Both the position numbers and the translations under genes were made by a program. A model generated the notes under the pieces. That model saw only the letters and a program-made list of their open reading frames with translations, did no database searches and had not been told where the DNA came from. A DNA stretch of 64,000 nucleotides from Ruegeria profundi (lineage in GTDB: Bacteria > Pseudomonadota > Alphaproteobacteria > Rhodobacterales > Rhodobacteraceae). Shown here one piece after another: positions 18,208 through 29,354 of this stretch; positions within the stretch are counted from its first letter, which is position 1; each line of letters starts with the position of its first letter. The stretch spans positions 248,001 to 312,000 of the forward strand of contig NZ_LQBP01000005.1 in NCBI RefSeq assembly GCF_001507545.1, given 5' to 3'.

Positions 18208-19466
18208 ATTGGGCGACCTTGTAAAAGCTTAGGCAAGTCCCCGGTCAACCCGGCGGCTTCCCGCACGAAACCGCGCCGTAGCCCAGGTAAAGAGCCTACG
18301 ATCCCCATCCCGATATCCCGACCCATCCGGAGTATGGGATTGTCGTTGGAAAACAGCTTGTTGAACATATCCGTCGCCATCGCCAGTGAGGCGGTGTCAA
18401 AACGGCGCCACGCCTGATAACGCTCCAGCACCGTGATTGAACCGATATCCTCGCCCCGTCGGCCTGCAAGGGTCAGCACCTCGGCCAGTGCACCGACATC
18501 GCGCAGGCCCGCGTTCAGACCTTGCCCGGCAATGGGGTGCATGCCGTGTGCGGCATCTCCGACCAAGGCCAGATGATCCGCGATGAAAGAGTTGGCGATG
18601 GTCAGGTTCAGCGGATAGGTGAACCGGTCTCCGGCCAGCTTGATCTCGCCCAGGAAATCACCGAACCGGGGCCGCAAGACCTGTAGGTAATCGGCTTCGG
18701 ACATGGCGTTGATCCGCTCAGCCATTTCGGTCCGCTCGCTCCATACGATCGAACTGCGATTGCCAGTGAGGGGCAGGATGGCCAAAGGGCCGGGGGGCAT
18801 AAAAAACTGATGTGCGATGCCGTGATGGGGCAGCTCGTGCTCGATAGCGCAGACCAGCGCTGTCTGACCGTAATCCCAACCGGTCCGCTTTATCCCCGCC
18901 CGTGCGGCCGTACCGCTGCGGCGTCCATCACAGCCGACCAGCAGATCGCCAGTCAAGGTGCTTCCATCATCCAAGGTCAGCGTAACGCCGTTTGCGTTGC
19001 TCTCTTGTGCGACAACCGTCTTGCCACTGAGTTCCGTGATGGCCTTTTCCTCGGCCATTGCGTCCAGAAATGCGCGCCGCAGGTGACGGTCTTCTACCAT
19101 GTACCCCATCGGGCCTTCTTCGATCTCGGCATGGTCGAAATGCATGAAAAAAGGTGAAGGACCTGCCCCGGCGTGCCCGTCAGTGACCTTGATCTCCAAC
19201 ATTGGCTGGGCGTGTTCGGCCACGCGGTCCCAGATCCCAATCGCATCCAAAAGACGTTGTGACGCAAGCGCCAGCGCATATGAACGCCCGTCAAAGGCCG
19301 CATTCTTGCGCACCTTCTCGGCCAACGCGTCAATCACGGTGACGGAATGCCCGGTCTGCGCCAGGGCCAAGGCCAAGGCCGGGCCATTCAGGCCTCCGCC
19401 CACGATCAGGATGTCGGGTTTCTTTTCCATGCGGTGCAATATGCGCGCCCATTCGGGATTGTCCAT
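18204..19466 (-). CDS. UbiH/UbiF-family FAD-dependent hydroxylase
   Basis: About 420 residues. It has an N-terminal FAD-binding motif ([18 protein letters not shown]), a DG motif ([13 protein letters not shown]) and a C-terminal FAD block ([24 protein letters not shown]), together diagnostic of ubiquinone-ring hydroxylases. It likely adds a hydroxyl to a ubiquinone precursor at the membrane; which position cannot be told. I chose ATG 19466 because of an AGGA site upstream; MEKKPD at 19430 is the alternative. Divergent from the amidase over about 56 nt. Confidence 0.9.
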   Translation of the reverse strand: MDNPEWARILHRMEKKPDILIVGGGLNGPALALALAQTGHSVTVIDALAEKVRKNAAFDGRSYALALASQRLLDAIGIWDRVAEHAQPMLEIKVTDGHAGAGPSPFFMHFDHAEIEEGPMGYMVEDRHLRRAFLDAMAEEKAITELSGKTVVAQESNANGVTLTLDDGSTLTGDLLVGCDGRRSGTAARAGIKRTGWDYGQTALVCAIEHELPHHGIAHQFFMPPGPLAILPLTGNRSSIVWSERTEMAERINAMSEADYLQVLRPRFGDFLGEIKLAGDRFTYPLNLTIANSFIADHLALVGDAAHGMHPIAGQGLNAGLRDVGALAEVLTLAGRRGEDIGSITVLERYQAWRRFDTASLAMATDMFNKLFSNDNPILRMGRDIGMGIVGSLPGLRRGFVREAAGLTGDLPKLLQGRPI

Positions 19467-19522
19467 GTGCGGTCCTGTCGCTACCGTCGCCAAAACCAAG
19501 AATTGAGAAAAAGGGGGCAGGG

Positions 19523-20851
19523 ATGCAAGATTGGCTGACCATGACGGCGTGTGATCTGGGTCGCGGCATAGGTATGGGTCGAATCGACCCTGTGGAGTTG
19601 ACCGAGACGTTCCTGTCCGCAATCGACGCGCATCCCCACCGTGACCGGATTTACGCGCGCGTCACCCACAACCGTGCGCGGGCCGAGGCTGCAGCCGCGC
19701 AAGAGCGGGCCAAGCTCGGTCTGCGCCTGTCTCTGCTGGATGGCGTGCCGATCAGTTGGAAAGACTTGTTCGATACCGCCGGCATAGCGACCGAGGCGGG
19801 TTCTGCCCTGTTAAAAGGCCGCGTACCGCAGGCTGACGCGGTCGTGTTGCGCAATGCCACTGCGATGGGCGCGGTCTGTCTGGGCAAAACGCATATGAGC
19901 GAGCTGGCCTTTTCCGGTCTGGGCCTGAACCCGATTACCGAAACACCGCCTTGTGTTGACGATGAAAAGGCCGTTCCCGGCGGGTCATCCTCGGGCGCGG
20001 CGGCATCGGTCGCATGGGGGCTGGCTGCGGGCGGTATAGGCTCGGACACTGGGGGCTCGGTGCGCATTCCGGCGGCTTGGAACAATCTGGTCGGGCTAAA
20101 GAGCACCTCGGGTCGAATCAGTCTGGAAGGGGTTGTACCTTTGTGCCTGCGCTTCGATACCGTTGGCCCGCTAGCCCGGTCTGTCGAGGACGCGGCGCAT
20201 ATGCTGGCGCTGCTTGAAGGAAACAGCCCAGCCGACCTGCGAGGCGCCAGCCTGAAAGGCCGCCGTTTCGCCGATTTGCAGAATGTCGCAAAAGATGATC
20301 TGCGCGATGCACCGCGCGCAGCCTATGACGCGTCGCTGGATCGTCTGCGCGATGCCGGAGCCGAGATCGTACCCATCGAAGTCCCTGAGCTGAACGAAGC
20401 GATGGGTCTTTCCGGCGTTCTTTATACGACCGAAGCCTACGGACTGTGGCGCGATGTGATCGAGGCCAACCCTGACGCGATGTATCCCGAGATATTAGAG
20501 CGTTTTCGTGCTGGCAAAAACGCTGCGGGTCCAGATTATGTTGCCGCCTGGTCCACGCTCAAGGCGTGCCGTGCCGCTTGGGATGCGGCCACGTCCGGCT
20601 TTGATGCCGTTCTGGCCCCCACCGCGCCGATCCTGCCGCCGAATCTTGAAAGGTTACTGAGTGATCACGACTATTACGTCACCGAAAACCTGTTGGCGCT
20701 GCGCAACACGCGGATTGGGAATCTCATGGGTCTGGCCGCGCTCAGCCTGCCGACAGGCACCTCCGGATGTGGGCTTATGATGTTGGGCTACCCAGGTTCG
20801 GAAGAGGCTCTTTTGCGTCTTGGTTCTGCGGCCGAGACAGCATTGGCCTGA
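19523..20851 (+). CDS. Amidase-signature family hydrolase
   Basis: 442 residues. The Ser-cisSer-Lys triad is evident: Lys in ISWKDLFD, the glycine/serine stretch PGGSSSGAAASVA, and GSDTGGSVRIPA carrying the nucleophilic Ser. It hydrolyses an amide bond, but the substrate is not deducible. A role as GatA is unlikely without gatB/gatC nearby. It is followed after 108 nt by the aminotransferase, without evident coupling. Confidence 0.9.
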   Translation: MQDWLTMTACDLGRGIGMGRIDPVELTETFLSAIDAHPHRDRIYARVTHNRARAEAAAAQERAKLGLRLSLLDGVPISWKDLFDTAGIATEAGSALLKGRVPQADAVVLRNATAMGAVCLGKTHMSELAFSGLGLNPITETPPCVDDEKAVPGGSSSGAAASVAWGLAAGGIGSDTGGSVRIPAAWNNLVGLKSTSGRISLEGVVPLCLRFDTVGPLARSVEDAAHMLALLEGNSPADLRGASLKGRRFADLQNVAKDDLRDAPRAAYDASLDRLRDAGAEIVPIEVPELNEAMGLSGVLYTTEAYGLWRDVIEANPDAMYPEILERFRAGKNAAGPDYVAAWSTLKACRAAWDAATSGFDAVLAPTAPILPPNLERLLSDHDYYVTENLLALRNTRIGNLMGLAALSLPTGTSGCGLMMLGYPGSEEALLRLGSAAETALA

Positions 20852-20959
20852 ATGCCACAATCCCCTGATTCGGCACCTCTTTGTCTGGACGAAGCAGGGT
20901 GCGGTCTGTAATCTTCTGAAAAAACGGGGCGAAATGACCCCGATATTGAGGCAGTAGTT

Positions 20960-22141
20960 ATGAATTTTCCCGAGCGGTTTTCGAACCTACCGGAATATGC
21001 ATTCCCACGTCTGCGCACCCTGTTGGACCACCACCAACCGGGTGGAGACGTGATTCACATGACCATCGGCGCGCCGATGCATGATTTCCCGTCTTGGGTA
21101 ACGGACGTGATCATGGAAAACGCAGCGGGATTTCAGGGCTACCCTCCAAACGAAGGGACGGCTGAGTTGCGCCGCGCGATCACCGATTGGATTGGCCGTC
21201 GCTATGGCGTAACCATGGACCCCGAGACCAACGTGATGGCTTTGAACGGCACGCGCGAGGGGCTGTACAATGCCGCCATGGCGCTCTGCCCCGAACAGAA
21301 AAATGGGCAAAAACCGGTTATCCTATGCCCGAACCCGTTTTATCAGGTGTACATGGTCGCCTCGATCTCGGTTGGGGCTGAACCGGTTTTTGTGCCCGCC
21401 ACGGCCGCAACCGGTCATTTGCCGGACTATGCAAGCCTTCCCGATGATGTCTTGAACCGCACCGTTGCGGCTTATATCTGCTCACCGGCCAACCCGCAGG
21501 GCGCTGTTGCGTCGCGTGACTATTGGGCCGAATTGATCAGTTTGGCCGAGAAGTTCGATTTCCGGATTTTTGCTGACGAATGCTATTCTGAAATCTATCG
21601 CGACAAAGCACCCACGGGTGCGCTGACCGTGGCGCAGGAATTGGGGGCAGATCCCGAACGGATCACGCTTTTTAACTCGCTGTCGAAAAGATCGAACCTG
21701 GCCGGCTTACGCTCGGGGCTGATTGCGGGTGGCCCTGAGACGATCAAACGGGTCAAGCAGTTGCGCAACTATGCAGGCGCACCCTTGCCCGCGCCGTTGC
21801 AGGCGGCGGCGGCACGTGTCTGGGCTGACGAAGAGCATGTGGCCGAGAACCGCGCTCTCTATCAAGAAAAATACGCGATTGCCGATGAGGTGTTTGCGAA
21901 TGTTCAAGGCTATATGCCGCCAGAGGCCGGGTTTTTCCTTTGGTTGCCGGTCGATAACGGCGAAGAAACCGCATTGAAGCTGTGGCAGCAAACCGGTGTT
22001 CGGGTCCTGCCGGGCGCTTATCTTTCCCAAGGTGATTCCGGGCAGAACCCGGGCGAACATTATATACGGGCCGCTCTGGTGGCCCCAAAAACAGAGTTGC
22101 AGCAAGGGCTGATCAAGCTCCGCGACTGCATCTATTCGTGA
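20960..22141 (+). CDS. Class I/II PLP-dependent aminotransferase
   Basis: 393 residues of fold-type I. The PLP Lys lies in [14 protein letters not shown], with [26 protein letters not shown] and [10 protein letters not shown] around the cofactor. The pattern is close to DapC-type N-succinyldiaminopimelate aminotransferases. In that role it would feed lysine and peptidoglycan synthesis, matching dapA elsewhere in this window, but substrate assignment by eye is uncertain. Its stop overlaps a possible upstream GTG of ftsK, and the two are probably cotranscribed. Confidence 0.88.
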   Translation: MNFPERFSNLPEYAFPRLRTLLDHHQPGGDVIHMTIGAPMHDFPSWVTDVIMENAAGFQGYPPNEGTAELRRAITDWIGRRYGVTMDPETNVMALNGTREGLYNAAMALCPEQKNGQKPVILCPNPFYQVYMVASISVGAEPVFVPATAATGHLPDYASLPDDVLNRTVAAYICSPANPQGAVASRDYWAELISLAEKFDFRIFADECYSEIYRDKAPTGALTVAQELGADPERITLFNSLSKRSNLAGLRSGLIAGGPETIKRVKQLRNYAGAPLPAPLQAAAARVWADEEHVAENRALYQEKYAIADEVFANVQGYMPPEAGFFLWLPVDNGEETALKLWQQTGVRVLPGAYLSQGDSGQNPGEHYIRAALVAPKTELQQGLIKLRDCIYS

Positions 22142-22155
22142 GGTACGAGGGCAAA

Positions 22156-25050
22156 ATGGCATCATATAACGCGCGCAAACGCGATCCATTGCTGGACAGC
22201 ACGACCCAGGCGGCAATTGAACGACGCAGCAAAGAGCTGATCGGGATCGCGCTGATCCTGCTGGGGTTGGCCTCGGCCGCGATGATATGGTCCTACACGC
22301 CCGATGATCCGAACTGGATGGTTTCGACTGATGCACCGGTGCAGAACTGGATGGGTCGGATCGGCGCATCGATCGCTGCGCCTCTGTTCATGATCGTGGG
22401 CTGGGGTAGTTGGGGCATCGCGCTGGTGCTGATCGGTTGGGGTGCGCGCTTTACCGGCCATTTCGGTGAGGATCGCGCGGTCAACTGTCTGATCTTCGCT
22501 CCGATCTGGATTGCCGTTGTGTCCGTTTACGCGGCGACGCTGGTGCCGGGTGAGGCGTGGCGCGCCACGCACAGCTATGGCCTGGGTGGGCTGTTCGGCG
22601 ACACCGTGATGGGTGCATTGCTGACCCTGCTGCCGCTTTCTTCGCACTTCATGGTCAAGCTGATGTCGCTGGCCATGGCGGTCGGGATGCTGGCGCTTGG
22701 TGTTTTTGTGCTGGGTTTCACCAAATCCGACGTGCGCAAGGGGTTCCGCGCCTTCCTGTTGGGCTTGGTGATGTCCTACGACATGCTGATGAACGTAATG
22801 GGTCGAGGGGCGGCGGCCACTGCACAGGCCGCCCGTGATCGCCGTGCACAGTGGGATGAACGCAAGGCAGCGCGGGCCGAAGCTGCCGAAGCCGTGTTTG
22901 ACGATGACGTGGCCTTTGCCGATCCGGTATTTGAAGACCTTGAATATGCCGAGCCCGAGCCTGCAAAGTCGGGGCTTCTGGCACGGATGCCCAGCCTGAT
23001 CCGTCGTCCCGACCCGATGCCCGAACCTGAATTGATTGATCAAGATCCGGTTGCCGGTTTCGATGAAATGCCGGGCGAAGATCGCATCAGATCCAAGATC
23101 TCTGCCGCCGTTCGCAATCGCAAAGTGGCCACCGGAGAGATGACACCCGAGCCTGATCCGAACCTGCCGCTGACTAAGGGGCGGGGTCGGGGGCCTGACC
23201 CATTGATCCTGAACCCAAGGGGCACGGGTGAACTGCCGCCCGAACCGCCCGTGACGTCAGCAGGTTTGCCGCCCGAACCCATGCAGACTGCGACCCCTGA
23301 TCCTGAATGGCAGGACACCTTGCATGATGACTTTGCGCCCGAGCCGTATGACCAAGACGATGACGTGTTCGAAGACGCACCAGAACCGGAACCTCAGCCG
23401 CGTCCAGCGATGAAAATTCCGGTGGCCGAGCCGCGCAAACCGGTCGTCGCGCAGCCTGTGCGCCGCACTCCGCCGCCTTCGCGCCGGGCTCAGGCCGAGG
23501 CGCAGCCGGCATTGTCTTTTGAAGAAAGGCATTCGGATTTCGAACTGCCGCCGCTGGGTCTTTTGTCCAATCCGGCCAGTATTCAGCGCCATCACCTCAG
23601 CGATGAGGCACTGGAAGAAAACGCGCGGATGCTGGAAAACGTTCTGGATGATTACGGCGTAAAGGGTGAGATCGTCAGCGTCCGTCCCGGCCCCGTTGTC
23701 ACGATGTACGAATTGGAGCCAGCCCCGGGGTTGAAAGCCAGCCGCGTGATCGGCTTGGCCGATGATATTGCGCGTTCGATGTCAGCCCTTTCGGCGCGGG
23801 TTTCGACTCTGCCAGGGCGTTCGGTGATCGGCATCGAGCTGCCAAACGAAAACCGCGAAATGGTTGTGCTTCGCGAGATCTTGGCCAGCCGTGATTTCGG
23901 TGATGGCAACCAAGCACTGCCGCTGGCACTGGGAAAAGATATCGGTGGCGAATCCGTCGTAGCCAACTTGGCCAAGATGCCTCACCTGTTGATCGCCGGG
24001 ACAACTGGTTCGGGTAAGTCTGTGGCGATCAACACGATGATCCTGTCGCTGCTCTACAAGCTTACACCGGATGAGTGTCGCCTCATCATGATCGACCCCA
24101 AGATGCTGGAACTGTCGGTTTATGACGGTATCCCACATCTGTTGTCGCCCGTTGTGACCGACCCGAAAAAGGCGGTTGTGGCCCTGAAATGGGTCGTGGG
24201 CGAAATGGAAGACCGCTATCGCAAGATGTCCAAGATGGGCGTCCGCAATATCGCGGGCTACAATGGCCGCGTGAAGGATGCGTTGGCCAAGGGTGAGATG
24301 TTCAGCCGCACGGTCCAGACCGGGTTTGACGAAGAAACTGGCGAGCCGATGTTCGAGACCGAGGAATTCGCGCCCGAGGCGATGCCCTACATCGTCGTGA
24401 TCGTCGATGAGATGGCCGACCTCATGATGGTTGCCGGCAAAGAGATCGAAGCCTGCATTCAGCGTCTGGCACAAATGGCGCGGGCTTCAGGTATTCACCT
24501 GATCATGGCGACGCAGCGCCCCTCGGTCGACGTGATCACCGGCACGATCAAGGCGAACTTCCCGACCCGGATTTCGTTCCAGGTGACGTCCAAAGTCGAT
24601 AGCCGCACTATTCTGGGCGAAATGGGCGCCGAGCAGCTTTTGGGGCAGGGTGACATGCTGTACATGGCGGGTGGCGCCAAGATCACACGCTGCCATGGAC
24701 CGTTTGTTTCGGATGAGGAGGTTGAGGAAATCGTCAACCACCTGAAACAGTTCGGCCCACCGGATTACGTTGGTGGTGTGGTCGATGGCCCGGCTGAGGA
24801 AAAGGCCGACAATATCGACGCCGTTCTGGGCCTGAACACCGGTGGCAACACCAATGGTGAGGACGCGCTCTATGACCAGGCGGTGGCGATTGTGATCAAG
24901 GATCGCAAATGCTCAACCTCTTACATCCAGCGGAAACTTGCCATTGGCTATAATAAAGCTGCGCGGCTTGTTGAGCAGATGGAAGACGAAGGCGTTGTTT
25001 CGTCAGCAAATCACGTCGGTAAGCGGGAAATCCTCGTCCCCGAGCAATAG
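22156..25050 (+). CDS. ftsK: DNA translocase FtsK
   Basis: About 964 residues. N-terminal ~190 residues carry four membrane segments; a long Pro/Glu-rich linker follows (to about residue 450). Then comes the RecA-like motor with Walker A GTTGSGKS (near residue 615) and Walker [13 protein letters not shown] (near 745). A C-terminal winged-helix gamma domain ([22 protein letters not shown]) reads KOPS sites. It pumps chromosomal DNA at the division septum and activates XerCD. ATG 22156 has GAGGG upstream; GTG 22138 is the alternative. lolA follows after 39 nt, a common alphaproteobacterial order. Confidence 0.96.
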   Translation: MASYNARKRDPLLDSTTQAAIERRSKELIGIALILLGLASAAMIWSYTPDDPNWMVSTDAPVQNWMGRIGASIAAPLFMIVGWGSWGIALVLIGWGARFTGHFGEDRAVNCLIFAPIWIAVVSVYAATLVPGEAWRATHSYGLGGLFGDTVMGALLTLLPLSSHFMVKLMSLAMAVGMLALGVFVLGFTKSDVRKGFRAFLLGLVMSYDMLMNVMGRGAAATAQAARDRRAQWDERKAARAEAAEAVFDDDVAFADPVFEDLEYAEPEPAKSGLLARMPSLIRRPDPMPEPELIDQDPVAGFDEMPGEDRIRSKISAAVRNRKVATGEMTPEPDPNLPLTKGRGRGPDPLILNPRGTGELPPEPPVTSAGLPPEPMQTATPDPEWQDTLHDDFAPEPYDQDDDVFEDAPEPEPQPRPAMKIPVAEPRKPVVAQPVRRTPPPSRRAQAEAQPALSFEERHSDFELPPLGLLSNPASIQRHHLSDEALEENARMLENVLDDYGVKGEIVSVRPGPVVTMYELEPAPGLKASRVIGLADDIARSMSALSARVSTLPGRSVIGIELPNENREMVVLREILASRDFGDGNQALPLALGKDIGGESVVANLAKMPHLLIAGTTGSGKSVAINTMILSLLYKLTPDECRLIMIDPKMLELSVYDGIPHLLSPVVTDPKKAVVALKWVVGEMEDRYRKMSKMGVRNIAGYNGRVKDALAKGEMFSRTVQTGFDEETGEPMFETEEFAPEAMPYIVVIVDEMADLMMVAGKEIEACIQRLAQMARASGIHLIMATQRPSVDVITGTIKANFPTRISFQVTSKVDSRTILGEMGAEQLLGQGDMLYMAGGAKITRCHGPFVSDEEVEEIVNHLKQFGPPDYVGGVVDGPAEEKADNIDAVLGLNTGGNTNGEDALYDQAVAIVIKDRKCSTSYIQRKLAIGYNKAARLVEQMEDEGVVSSANHVGKREILVPEQ

Positions 25051-25089
25051 GATATTTAATAACAAGGGCAGAGCGCATATCTGTAGGGC

Positions 25090-25686
25090 ATGAAACAGAT
25101 TGCCCTTGCCCTTGCCTTTTGCCTTGCCGCGCCAGCCGCCTGGGCTGCCGACAAATTGGCCTTGTCACAAATCTCTGACTATCTGAACGGCCTGAAGGCC
25201 GTTGAGACAACATTCACGCAGGTCAACGATGATGGCTCATTAAGTACTGGAAAGTTGTGGCTTCAACGGCCCGGCAAGATGCGGTTCGAGTATGACCCGC
25301 CAAACAGCGCTGTTGTTTTGGCGAATACCGGAACCGTGAAAATCTTCGACCCGAAGTCTAACCAACCGCCCGAGCAATACCCATTGAAACGAACGCCGCT
25401 GTCACTGGTGTTGGCGCGCAATGTGAATCTGGGGCAGGCGAACATGGTGGTGGGTCATGATTTCGATGGCACTGCTACGGTTGTCACCGCGCAGGACCCG
25501 AAGAACCCTGAAACTGGACGGATTGAGCTGATGTTCACCGATAACCCGATTGAGCTGCGCAAGTGGGTTATTCATGACAATGCCGGCAGCCAGACAACCG
25601 TTCTGTTAGGACAGTTGAACACAGGCCCGAACCTGAGCCGGGACCTGTTCTCATCTTCAAAACGAAGCGGGTCAAACAATCGCTGA
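25090..25686 (+). CDS. lolA: Outer-membrane lipoprotein carrier protein LolA
   Basis: 198 residues with a signal peptide (MKQIALALAFCLAAPAAWAA). The mature LolA core includes LKAVETTFTQV, WLQRPGKMRFEYD and the later ELMFTDNPIELRKWVI. LolA shuttles lipoproteins across the periplasm from LolCDE to LolB or the outer membrane. It sits directly downstream of ftsK and probably shares its transcript. The 3' end is 12 nt from the convergent lytic transglycosylase gene. Confidence 0.93.
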   Translation: MKQIALALAFCLAAPAAWAADKLALSQISDYLNGLKAVETTFTQVNDDGSLSTGKLWLQRPGKMRFEYDPPNSAVVLANTGTVKIFDPKSNQPPEQYPLKRTPLSLVLARNVNLGQANMVVGHDFDGTATVVTAQDPKNPETGRIELMFTDNPIELRKWVIHDNAGSQTTVLLGQLNTGPNLSRDLFSSSKRSGSNNR

Positions 25687-25698
25687 CCCGCGTGGTTT

Positions 25699-26280
25699 TT
25701 AGTGGCGGCAGCCAGCCAGTTGCGCCTGGTATAGCTTAGCGCGGGCATCTACGTCATTGGCGACATTCAGCAGCCAGGTCTTGCTGTAGTGGCTACCCCG
25801 GGCATAACCCGAGTGACCCTCATGATAGGCGAGGTACTGGTTACGCGTGTCGCTGGGATGGATGCCGTTCCGCGTGTAGCTTTTGTTCATGTACCAGCCG
25901 ATGAAGTCCGACGCATCGCGAATACGGTCACGCTTGGCGCGGCGTTTGCCGGTTTCCTTCTGGTATTGTTCCCAAGTACCATCCAACGCCTGACTAAAGC
26001 CATATGCGCTGCTCTGACGACCCATCGGTATTACACCCAGAACGTATTGGTGCGGTGTGCGCGCGTCATGCCGATAGCGACTTTCCTGATAAATCGTCGC
26101 CATCTGAACGTGAACGGGGATGCCCCATTTGCGTTCAGTGTTTTTGAAGGCCTTTATAAATTCAGGCCTTTCACGCGCAATGCTGCACGCGTCATTCAGC
26201 TTGCTGGGCGGCTGTTTTGAACCACCCCCACAGGATGCCAAAAGCAGCACCCCGAAGAGTACGATAAGAATTCTGCTCAT
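25699..26280 (-). CDS. Lytic transglycosylase (SLT-domain) lipoprotein
   Basis: 193 residues. A lipobox (VLLLASCGGG) predicts lipidation at Cys-17. The SLT catalytic Glu lies in MATIYQESRYRHDA, and YGFSQALDGTWEQYQ and YLAYHEGHSGYARG complete the goose-lysozyme-like fold. It should cleave peptidoglycan glycan strands from the envelope. A GAGG-type site precedes the ATG. It is transcribed alone, convergent with lolA. Confidence 0.88.
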   Translation of the reverse strand: MSRILIVLFGVLLLASCGGGSKQPPSKLNDACSIARERPEFIKAFKNTERKWGIPVHVQMATIYQESRYRHDARTPHQYVLGVIPMGRQSSAYGFSQALDGTWEQYQKETGKRRAKRDRIRDASDFIGWYMNKSYTRNGIHPSDTRNQYLAYHEGHSGYARGSHYSKTWLLNVANDVDARAKLYQAQLAGCRH

Positions 26281-26340
26281 GTGCCTCGTGCCTTTTTTCC
26301 TTATTCTAGCGTAAATTGACGTTTTAGGAAATCACATTCG

Positions 26341-27222
26341 TCATAGAATAATAGCTAGAATTAAGGGCATTGCGCCTATTGAAAGGGCGGTTGAGACCAT
26401 GACCATCCCGGCGACGGCATCGGAATCGGCCTCGAACCGTTCGGCCAACAGGTATGAGGTCACGGCCACCGGCGCGCAGGCCTGTAGCACCAGAACTCCG
26501 AAGGCCACGGCATCCAGACTGAACACACGTGCAACAGCCCACCCCAAAACGAAGCAGACCCCCAGCTTCAGCAATGAAAGCGAAAATGCCTGACCCAAGC
26601 GATGCGTTGTCAGGCGTGCCACCGCAACGCCCAGAGTGATCAACATCAGGGGAACGGCCATCTGCCCCAACAGATCAAGTGTGTTGGTCAGGAACACGGG
26701 CGTTTCCCAGCCGCGCCACAGAAACAAGGCACCAAACAGGGTCGCCCAGACAATCGGTTCACGCAAGACTTTTCCGAACGCGCCTTTGCCAGCCACCAGA
26801 TAGATGCCGAAAGTGAATGAAAACAAAGCAGTAGTCGACAAGAAGATGACGGCATAGCCCAGTCCGGCCTGACCAAACGCAAACAGGCACAAAGGTAGGC
26901 CAAGGTTGCCTGTATTCCCGAAGATCAGCGGCGACAGGTAGGTGCGCTGCTCAAGCCTCAGCCCGCGTGCAATCACCCAGAATACCCCCGTCATCGCCAG
27001 ATGTGCTGCAACGGATGCAACGGTGAAGCGAGAAAGGTCCTCCCCCGGAATATCTGTTTTCATCAGCGCCACAAAGATCAGACTGGGCACCGCAAGGGTC
27101 ATGGCAAAGCGCGTGACGAATTGCAGTCGGTACTCAAACCCAAGCTTGACCCACGCAAAACCGATTCCCGCCAAAAGAAAAACCGGCGCCACAATTTCGA
27201 AGACTGTTGGCAAGAGGTTCAC
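26341..27222 (-). CDS. AEC family transporter
   Basis: 293 residues and about ten hydrophobic segments with the auxin-efflux-carrier pattern: FGNTGNLGLPL in the first half and PLMLITLGVAVA in the second. Such carriers move organic anions across the inner membrane; malonate or malate are typical, but the substrate here is unknown. The start is GTG at 27222 with AGGGAAACA upstream. It is divergent from hspQ across 80 nt. Confidence 0.9.
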   Translation of the reverse strand: MNLLPTVFEIVAPVFLLAGIGFAWVKLGFEYRLQFVTRFAMTLAVPSLIFVALMKTDIPGEDLSRFTVASVAAHLAMTGVFWVIARGLRLEQRTYLSPLIFGNTGNLGLPLCLFAFGQAGLGYAVIFLSTTALFSFTFGIYLVAGKGAFGKVLREPIVWATLFGALFLWRGWETPVFLTNTLDLLGQMAVPLMLITLGVAVARLTTHRLGQAFSLSLLKLGVCFVLGWAVARVFSLDAVAFGVLVLQACAPVAVTSYLLAERFEADSDAVAGMVMVSTALSIGAMPLILAIIL

Positions 27223-27302
27223 AGACTGTTTCCCTAAATTTCAGATCAATCATTGGCATTTCGGCCCGGAAACAGGTAGTAAGACCAGTGGGGGCAGAGA
27301 TA

Positions 27303-27629
27303 ATGCTGAAGACAAACGCCAAATACGGTTTGGGACAGGTGGTCCGCCATAAGAAACATCCCTTCCGAGGGGTGATTTTTGACGTCGATCCAGAGTTTTC
27401 GAATACGGAAGAATGGTATCAGGCCATCCCCGAGGATAGCCGACCTGTCAAGGATCAGCCGTTTTACCACTTGTTGGCAGAAAACGATCAATCGTTCTAT
27501 GTCGCTTATGTTTCTGAACAAAATCTGGTTGCGGATCAGTCCGGTGAACCGGTTGAACACCCAGATATTCCCGATATGTTCGGCCCGTTCGAGAATGGCG
27601 CATATCCGCTCCACTTTCATTTGAACTGA
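27303..27629 (+). CDS. hspQ: Heat-shock protein HspQ (YccV-like)
   Basis: 108 residues: KYGLGQVVRHKKHPFRGVIFDV, EEWYQAIP, PFYHLLAE and AYVSEQNLV match HspQ/hemimethylated-DNA-binding YccV proteins. HspQ acts as a specificity factor for Lon in enterobacteria. I chose the ATG at 27303 with a GGGGG-type site upstream; a longer frame to 27207 crosses the divergent transporter gene. Confidence 0.92.
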   Translation: MLKTNAKYGLGQVVRHKKHPFRGVIFDVDPEFSNTEEWYQAIPEDSRPVKDQPFYHLLAENDQSFYVAYVSEQNLVADQSGEPVEHPDIPDMFGPFENGAYPLHFHLN

Positions 27630-27654
27630 AGTCGTTCGACCAGACGTCTGTTTT

Positions 27655-29232
27655 TTAGTACCCAAGCGCACATCCGTCTTTTCGCGGGTCGCTTGCGCCC
27701 TGCAATACACCGCTTTCACAGATTCGAATTGCCTGAGCACCGCCTAACGGTGTTTCCGATACTTGAATATTGTGACCAATCTCACTCAATTGTTGAGCAA
27801 CCTTGGGCGAAATTCCGCGCTCAAGCTTCAAAAAGCCTTTGTCGAAAAATGCGCGCGGTCCATCGATGCTGGCCTGTAGGCCCATGCCGTGGTCGGTCAG
27901 GTTTGACACGAACCGCGAGTGGCCGGTGGGTTGATAGGCGCCGCCCATAACGCCAAACGGCATAAGAACGCGCCCATCTTGCTTCAGCAATCCTGGAATG
28001 ATCGTGTGCATTGGCCGTTTGCGACCGCCCAATTCATTCGGGTGCCCAGCTTGCAGGGTAAAGCCCGACCCCCGGTTCTGCATCAGAATGCCGTATTTTT
28101 CGGACGCGATTCCCGACCCGAAGCTGTGGAAAATGGAATATATCAGAGATACCGCCATCCGGTCCCGGTCCACGACGGTGATGTACACCGTATCCTTGTG
28201 GACGGATTCGGTCAGAGGGGCTGCTGCAGCCATGGCCCGTTTCGGATCAATCAGCGCGGCAAGGCGGTCAGCTACATTCTGATCCAGGAAACGATCTGCA
28301 TGCGTCGTGTGATCAGGGTCCGCAATGAACCGGTTGCGCGCATCGTAGGCGAGCTTCGAGGCCTCGGTCTCGATATGCAGACGCTCCACCCCGAACGGGT
28401 CCATGCTGGCCAGGTCAAAGCTTTTGAGAATGTTCAGCAGCAGAATGGCCGTGGCCCCTTGGCCGTTGGGTGGATGCTCAACCAGTTCCAGACCGTTGTA
28501 GTTGCCACTGACGGGCTGTGTTTTCGTACAAGCTGTGGCCAGAAAATCATCGGCCGTGTGGACGCCACCGAGTTGGTTCAGCGTCGCGATCATGTCGTCG
28601 GCGATTTCACCGGAATAAAAAGCATCCCTCCCATCCCGCGCGATCCGGCGCAAAACCTCTGCCTGACCGGGAGAGCGAAAAACCTGCCCGGTCTCAAGCG
28701 CCTTGTCGTTGACCAGATAATGCGAACGCGCTGCACCTTGCAGCGTTGCTGCGCCAATCTGCCAGTCAAAGGCAACCCTCGGGGCAACCGGCACGCCGTT
28801 TTCGGCATAGTGAATGGCGGGCTGTAACAGGGCATCCAGCCCCAGCTTGCCCTCGGCCTGCGCCAAGTGGCAGAAGGCATCCACGGCACCGGGGACAGTC
28901 ACTGCATCAGCCGTATTCAGCGGGACCGCCTTTAGCCCTTGTGCCCGAAGTTTTTCAGCATCGGCAGCAGCCGGTGCACGGCCCGAGCCGTTCAGGGCGC
29001 GCACCTCATCCTCACCCGCGCGGTTGAAAAGCACGAAACAGTCACCGCCAAGCCCGGTCATCTGGGGTTCGCATATGCCAAGCAGAACTGCACCGGCGAT
29101 TGCGGCATCCATTGCGTTGCCACCTTGGGCAAGAATGTCCAAAGCCACCTTGGCCGCCAACGGGTGCGACGTCGCGCACATCCCTTCGGTGGCCAGAACT
29201 TCGGACCGGCCCGGTGTTTGAAAATCCCGCAT
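27655..29232 (-). CDS. ggt: Gamma-glutamyltransferase family protein
   Basis: About 525 residues starting MRDFQTP, with GGGGGGA upstream. It is an Ntn-hydrolase precursor. Large-subunit motifs include HPLAAKVALDILAQGGNAMDAA and GLGGDCF. The likely autoprocessing/nucleophile Thr is in KDTVYITVVDRDR, aligned to the TTHYSVVD of E. coli GGT; the second Thr there is Val here. No signal peptide is evident, so it is probably cytoplasmic, unlike periplasmic GGTs. It may act on gamma-glutamyl compounds or on another acyl amide such as cephalosporin side chains. The STAS/ATPase pair lies upstream on the same strand. Confidence 0.9.
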   Translation of the reverse strand: MRDFQTPGRSEVLATEGMCATSHPLAAKVALDILAQGGNAMDAAIAGAVLLGICEPQMTGLGGDCFVLFNRAGEDEVRALNGSGRAPAAADAEKLRAQGLKAVPLNTADAVTVPGAVDAFCHLAQAEGKLGLDALLQPAIHYAENGVPVAPRVAFDWQIGAATLQGAARSHYLVNDKALETGQVFRSPGQAEVLRRIARDGRDAFYSGEIADDMIATLNQLGGVHTADDFLATACTKTQPVSGNYNGLELVEHPPNGQGATAILLLNILKSFDLASMDPFGVERLHIETEASKLAYDARNRFIADPDHTTHADRFLDQNVADRLAALIDPKRAMAAAAPLTESVHKDTVYITVVDRDRMAVSLIYSIFHSFGSGIASEKYGILMQNRGSGFTLQAGHPNELGGRKRPMHTIIPGLLKQDGRVLMPFGVMGGAYQPTGHSRFVSNLTDHGMGLQASIDGPRAFFDKGFLKLERGISPKVAQQLSEIGHNIQVSETPLGGAQAIRICESGVLQGASDPRKDGCALGY

Positions 29233-29307
29233 GGTGATGTCCCCCCGATTCAACGCGCCGAACCTATCGCGCGGCCCGGGGTTGTCCAGTAAAATCAATG
29301 GGAAATT

Positions 29308-29354
29308 CCTCGGCGCCGTTCACTGGGTGGGGGCTGTGACACATGGCGCCGAGG
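29308..29354. repeat. Perfect 10-bp inverted repeat with 27-nt spacer
   Basis: CCTCGGCGCC (29308-29317) and GGCGCCGAGG (29345-29354) flank 27 nt. It lies between the HATPase stop (29445) and the ggt start (29232), both on the minus strand. It could be a leader hairpin of ggt or a transcription end without a U-tract. I saw no second copy in the window. Confidence 0.4.

Noticed and set aside
23000..23520. Pro/Glu-rich repetitive stretch in ftsK as a repeat array
   Set aside because: This is the normal low-complexity linker between the membrane and motor domains of FtsK.
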